A DNA stretch of 9,037 nt from Robiginitomaculum sp. (lineage in GTDB: Bacteria; Pseudomonadota; Alphaproteobacteria; Caulobacterales; Maricaulaceae), in contig JALSYJ010000263.1 of the NCBI GenBank assembly GCA_027071965.1, positions 1 through 9,037 of the forward strand. The letters run 5' to 3'. Both the position numbers and the translations under genes were made by a program. Below are positions 6,598 to 9,037 of this stretch, piece after piece. The notes under the pieces were generated by a model that was not told the DNA's origin, did not search any database, and worked only from the letters and a program-made list of their open reading frames with translations. The stretch's first letter is position 1. Each line of letters begins with the position of its first letter.

Positions 6598-7347
6598 ATG
6601 AAAGTACTGGTCCCGGTAAAAAGGGTGGTTGATTTTAACGTCAAGGTACGGGTCAAGGCGGATGGTTCCGGCGTGGATCTGGCCAATGTGAAAATGTCGA
6701 TGAATCCATTTTGCGAGATCGCGGTAGAAGAAGCGGTTCGCCTGAAAGAAAAAGACATTGTGACGGAAGTTGTTGTGGTTTCCATTGGCCCGAAACAGGC
6801 GCAGGAAACTATCCGCACCGCTTTGGCCATGGGTGCTGATCGGGGAATTTTGGTTGAAACCGATCAAATGGTCGAGCCATTGGCTGTTGCCAAGGTTTTA
6901 GCCAAAATTGTGGAGGAAGAATCTCCGGAAATGGTGATTCTGGGTAAGCAGGCTATTGACGATGACAGCAATCAAACCGGCCAGATGCTGGCTGCGCTTT
7001 TGGGTTGGCCGCAAGGCACATTTGCTTCGGAGCTTGTCAAAGAGAGCGACCATATACTGTTGACCAGAGAAATTGACGGCGGTCTGCAAACCCTGAAATT
7101 AAACCTGCCTGCGGTAATTACTACGGATCTGCGCCTCAATGAGCCAAGATATGCATCGCTTCCCAATATTATGAAGGCCAAGCGCAAGCCCATTGATGTG
7201 AAGGACTCTGGTGATTTTGGTGTGGATTTTACGCCGCGCCTGGAAGTGGTGGAAACCTCGGAGCCAGAGGGACGCAAAGCCGGTGTAATTCTGGAAAATG
7301 TGACTGAATTGGTCGCTAAATTAAAAAATGAAGCAGGGGTGATCTAA
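6598..7347 (+). CDS. etfB: Electron transfer flavoprotein beta subunit
   Basis: EtfB (249 residues) is the AMP-binding subunit of the ETF heterodimer, which carries electrons from acyl-CoA and other flavin dehydrogenases to ETF:ubiquinone oxidoreductase. The start MKVLVPVKRVVDFNVKV is diagnostic. The nucleotide-binding parts include SIGPKQAQETIRTALAMGAD (62-81) and GKQAIDDDSNQTGQM (116-130). The recognition loop LNEPRYASLPNIMKAKRKP (180-198) contains the leucine (L188) that docks into partner dehydrogenases. One of the lysines methylated in some homologues appears as R196 here. AAGGAG (6586-6591) sits six bases before the ATG. The 61-base gap after the adenosyltransferase is the longest in the cluster, so a second promoter is possible, though I see no clear one. 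The stop overlaps the etfA start by one base. Confidence 0.97.
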   Translation: MKVLVPVKRVVDFNVKVRVKADGSGVDLANVKMSMNPFCEIAVEEAVRLKEKDIVTEVVVVSIGPKQAQETIRTALAMGADRGILVETDQMVEPLAVAKVLAKIVEEESPEMVILGKQAIDDDSNQTGQMLAALLGWPQGTFASELVKESDHILLTREIDGGLQTLKLNLPAVITTDLRLNEPRYASLPNIMKAKRKPIDVKDSGDFGVDFTPRLEVVETSEPEGRKAGVILENVTELVAKLKNEAGVI

Positions 7348-8273
7348 TGCGAAGCCTTATAATTGCTGAACACAATAATCTTGAACTTAATGACGCAACT
7401 GCAAAAACCGTATCTGCTGCCATTGCGATGGGCGCAGAAGTGGATGTGCTGGTTGCAGGTCATAATGCTCGTGCGGTTGCTGATGCTGCGGCTAATTTGA
7501 AAGGGGTCTCTGACGTACTGCTTGCAGATGACCCGGGTCTTGCCAGGCCAATAGCCGAAGTCATGGAAGCGCTGATTGTGCCAATGATGACAGAGTATGA
7601 CGCGGTTTTGGCTGCGGCAACAACTACCGGCAAAAATATTTTGCCACGAATCGCAGCCAAATTGGATGTAATGCAAATATCTGAAATTACCGAGGTGGTT
7701 TCTTCTGATACATTTGTAAGGCCGATTTATGCAGGCAATGCCATGCAGAAAGTTAAGTCAAATGATGCCAAGAAGGTTATTACTGTGCGGGCAACGGCGT
7801 TTTCTGCTGCGGAAGGTGGCGGAAATGCAAGCGTTCGCAATGTGGATGCGCCTGATGGGTCGTTTGCCTCTGAATTTGTTTCCGAGGAGCTAACTAAATC
7901 AGACTGGCCGGAGTTAACAGCGGCCAAAATTATTATTTCCGGAGGCCGGGGAATGGGTTCAGGAGATAATTTTGCCATGCTGGAGCGCATAGCTGATAAG
8001 CTTGGCGCTGCGGTTGGTGCTTCGCGGGCTGCGGTTGATGCGGGCTTTGTTCCCAATGATTACCAGGTTGGGCAAACCGGAAAAGTGGTTGCGCCGGAGC
8101 TATATATTGCCGTTGGCATTTCTGGCGCAATTCAGCATTTGGCAGGAATGAAGGACAGCAAGGTTATTGTTGCAATTAACAAGGACGAAGAGGCCCCAAT
8201 TTTTCAGGTTGCCGATTACGGGCTGGTTATGGACCTGTTTAAGGCGCTTCCGGAGCTGGAAGCCGCTCTTTAG
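7347..8273 (+). CDS. etfA: Electron transfer flavoprotein alpha subunit
   Basis: EtfA (308 residues) holds the redox-active FAD of the ETF heterodimer. The N-terminal domain begins MRSLIIAEHNNLELNDAT. The C-terminal FAD domain has SGGRGMGS (198-205), SRAAVDAGFVPNDYQVGQTG (226-245) and a conserved stretch through VVAPELYIAVGISGAIQHLAGM (247-268), with R227, the QTG turn and H264 at expected flavin-contact positions. DEEAPIFQVADYGLV (280-294) completes the family pattern. Length is that of bifurcation-independent, housekeeping ETF. Its ATG at 7347 shares a base with the etfB stop (TAATG), indicating translational coupling and matched subunit synthesis. In related genomes a 3-hydroxybutyryl-CoA dehydrogenase gene often follows; here it does not. 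No convincing terminator is visible after the stop. Confidence 0.97.
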   Translation: MRSLIIAEHNNLELNDATAKTVSAAIAMGAEVDVLVAGHNARAVADAAANLKGVSDVLLADDPGLARPIAEVMEALIVPMMTEYDAVLAAATTTGKNILPRIAAKLDVMQISEITEVVSSDTFVRPIYAGNAMQKVKSNDAKKVITVRATAFSAAEGGGNASVRNVDAPDGSFASEFVSEELTKSDWPELTAAKIIISGGRGMGSGDNFAMLERIADKLGAAVGASRAAVDAGFVPNDYQVGQTGKVVAPELYIAVGISGAIQHLAGMKDSKVIVAINKDEEAPIFQVADYGLVMDLFKALPELEAAL

Positions 8274-8409
8274 CCAAAATTTGACCGCAAGTCCTGCCCC
8301 GCCAGAACAAACCGGTGCCAGAATTGTGTTTATGGCGCGGCTTTGCAATGATTCGATTGGCGTGAATTTTGCTGCTATAGTCATTATTCGATCCAAAACA
8401 GGACGCGAA

Positions 8410-8622
8410 ATGGCAAGTAAAACCCGGCATAACCAAAAACCCGCGGTCAAACCGGCAGGCTGGCCACTGGTTGTGACACTGATTGCAAGCATTGTGGCAG
8501 GGTTTGTCTTAACCCGCTTGCGTGATGGCTGGGCTGAAGATGTTGCGTGGCTGGCTATCTCAATAGCTGCCGGGGCGTTAGTAATGTTATTCCGCGAGCA
8601 CCGGCGCATCAACCGGCGCTGA
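8410..8622 (+). CDS. Small two-TM membrane protein of unknown function
   Basis: I do not recognise this 70-residue product. It has a basic, polar N-terminus (1-16), a hydrophobic helix at about 18-35, a short loop containing RLRDGWAED, a second helix at about 44-60, and an arginine-rich end (FREHRRINRR), so it should be a small inner-membrane protein. AGGA lies six bases before the ATG at 8410, which favours this start over earlier in-frame ones that would run back into etfA. It begins 136 bases after the etfA stop, and its last 36 bases overlap the end of the convergent TlpA-like gene. A TATAGT around 8375 could be a -10 box but has no good partner. It may be real or a chance frame; hydrophobic pattern and ribosome-binding site support it. 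Confidence 0.55.
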   Translation: MASKTRHNQKPAVKPAGWPLVVTLIASIVAGFVLTRLRDGWAEDVAWLAISIAAGALVMLFREHRRINRR

Positions 8623-9037
8623 AATGGCTTGCTTAATCGCAGAAATAGCCGTCTCTGAAACCCAGTCAAACCCACCTGAAAGCCGTGCCAGCTCTTGGCC
8701 CTGACGATCATATAGTACAGATATAGGCAGGCCGGACGGATAGTTTTTTACAAACAGTTCCTGAGCTATTGCCAGATTTTTGTCGAGATAAAAATCAAGG
8801 TGTTTAATTTCCTTCTCCCGGTAAAAGGTTTCAGCATCTTGTACCGAACGATCTACGGAAATAGCAACAACCCGGAAATCATCACCGCCAAGTTGTCCTT
8901 GCAGCAAATCCAAAGAAGGCATTTCCTTAACGCAAGGTACGCACCATGTGGCCCAGATGTTAAGCAAAACAACCTGTCCATGAAAATTGCTTAACCGCTG
9001 TTCATTACCATTTTCATCTAAGAACACGGATTTTGGC
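8587..9037 (-). CDS. TlpA/ResA-like thioredoxin-fold thiol:disulfide protein (5' truncated by the window)
   Basis: The visible 150 codons encode a TlpA/ResA-family thioredoxin-fold protein, normally a periplasmic membrane-anchored thiol-disulfide oxidoreductase involved in cytochrome c or oxidase maturation. The CxxC active site is WATWCVPC (codons about 8955-8932), followed by KEMPSLD. The cis-proline loop is SGLPISVLYD, and VVAISVD is the typical central strand. The reading frame is open to the window edge, and PKS precedes the first possible GTG, which fits normal family sequence (PKSVFLDENG). The GTG at 9027 is therefore almost certainly an internal valine, and the signal anchor lies outside. 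The end overlaps the small plus-strand membrane-protein gene by 36 bases. In many alphaproteobacteria such a gene lies next to argH; that cannot be seen here. Confidence 0.92.
   Translation of the reverse strand, partial: PKSVFLDENGNEQRLSNFHGQVVLLNIWATWCVPCVKEMPSLDLLQGQLGGDDFRVVAISVDRSVQDAETFYREKEIKHLDFYLDKNLAIAQELFVKNYPSGLPISVLYDRQGQELARLSGGFDWVSETAISAIKQAISAPVDAPVLAE

Noticed and set aside
6088..6867. 259-codon open frame on the minus strand opposite the adenosyltransferase and etfB genes
   Set aside because: It is antisense to two strongly recognised genes, has no recognisable motif and a low-complexity His/Pro/Asn-rich composition, as expected for a shadow frame.
4670..8273. A novel defence or mobile system in the Rieske-to-ETF region
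   Set aside because: All genes are metabolic or respiratory families, with no nuclease, transposase, integrase, repeats or compositional break.
8167..8409. N-terminal extension of the small two-TM protein into etfA
   Set aside because: The extension is out of frame over conserved etfA sequence, while the internal ATG at 8410 has its own ribosome-binding site.
8100..8711. 203-codon open frame on the minus strand across etfA, the intergenic gap and the TlpA-like gene end
   Set aside because: It overlaps etfA antisense and the TlpA-like gene in another frame, with no domain pattern and no good ribosome-binding site seen.
9025..9027. GTG as the start of the TlpA-like gene
   Set aside because: The frame is open to the window edge and the preceding residues continue the family pattern; a signal anchor would be missing if it started here.

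Overview
This window is chromosomal DNA of a bacterium, most likely an alphaproteobacterium with medium GC (estimated by eye at 45-50%). The placement rests on three things: the WHGTT-type HslV start, the adenosine-kinase-like PfkB protein, and a run of genes encoding a HIG1-type small membrane protein, a PduO-type cobalamin adenosyltransferase and EtfB-EtfA. I recall that linkage from alphaproteobacterial genomes but could not search for it. The order is not resolved. I see no insertion sequence, CRISPR array, tRNA, rRNA or phage gene. Coding density is high, and no stretch over 300 bases lacks a gene.

Left half (1-4547, minus strand). Reading leftward from 4547 come a membrane-anchored paraoxonase-like arylesterase/lactonase, an adenosine-kinase-like PfkB sugar kinase that overlaps it by one base (TAATG), a two-TM c-di-GMP protein (Cache-like sensor, HAMP, degenerate GGDEF, intact EAL), and the 5' end of hslV, which runs off the left edge. 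An RpoH (sigma-32)-like promoter lies just upstream of hslV, and it fits a TTG start with a good ribosome-binding site.

Centre (4548-4669). A 122-bp divergent intergenic region separates the arylesterase from the rightward cluster. It contains two perfect short inverted repeats, one near each gene.

Right half (4670-8273, plus strand). A compact probable operon encodes a Rieske non-heme iron oxygenase, a 66-residue HIG1-like twin-TM protein, a PduO-type ATP:cob(I)alamin adenosyltransferase, and EtfB-EtfA (one-base overlap, TAATG). The ETF genes point to acyl-CoA or other flavoprotein dehydrogenation feeding the respiratory chain. The adenosyltransferase supplies adenosylcobalamin, for example for methylmalonyl-CoA mutase. 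How the Rieske protein fits is unknown.

Right edge (8274-9037). A small unrecognised two-TM protein gene (plus strand) overlaps tail-to-tail with a TlpA/ResA-like thioredoxin-fold gene (minus strand) whose 5' end lies beyond the window.

Most of the window is ordinary conserved gene content. I see no convincing new defence or mobile system. The most interesting points are the paraoxonase-like gene coupled to a nucleoside-kinase-like gene, the Rieske/HIG1/cobalamin/ETF cluster, the eroded GGDEF domain, and the paired inverted repeats between the divergent operons.
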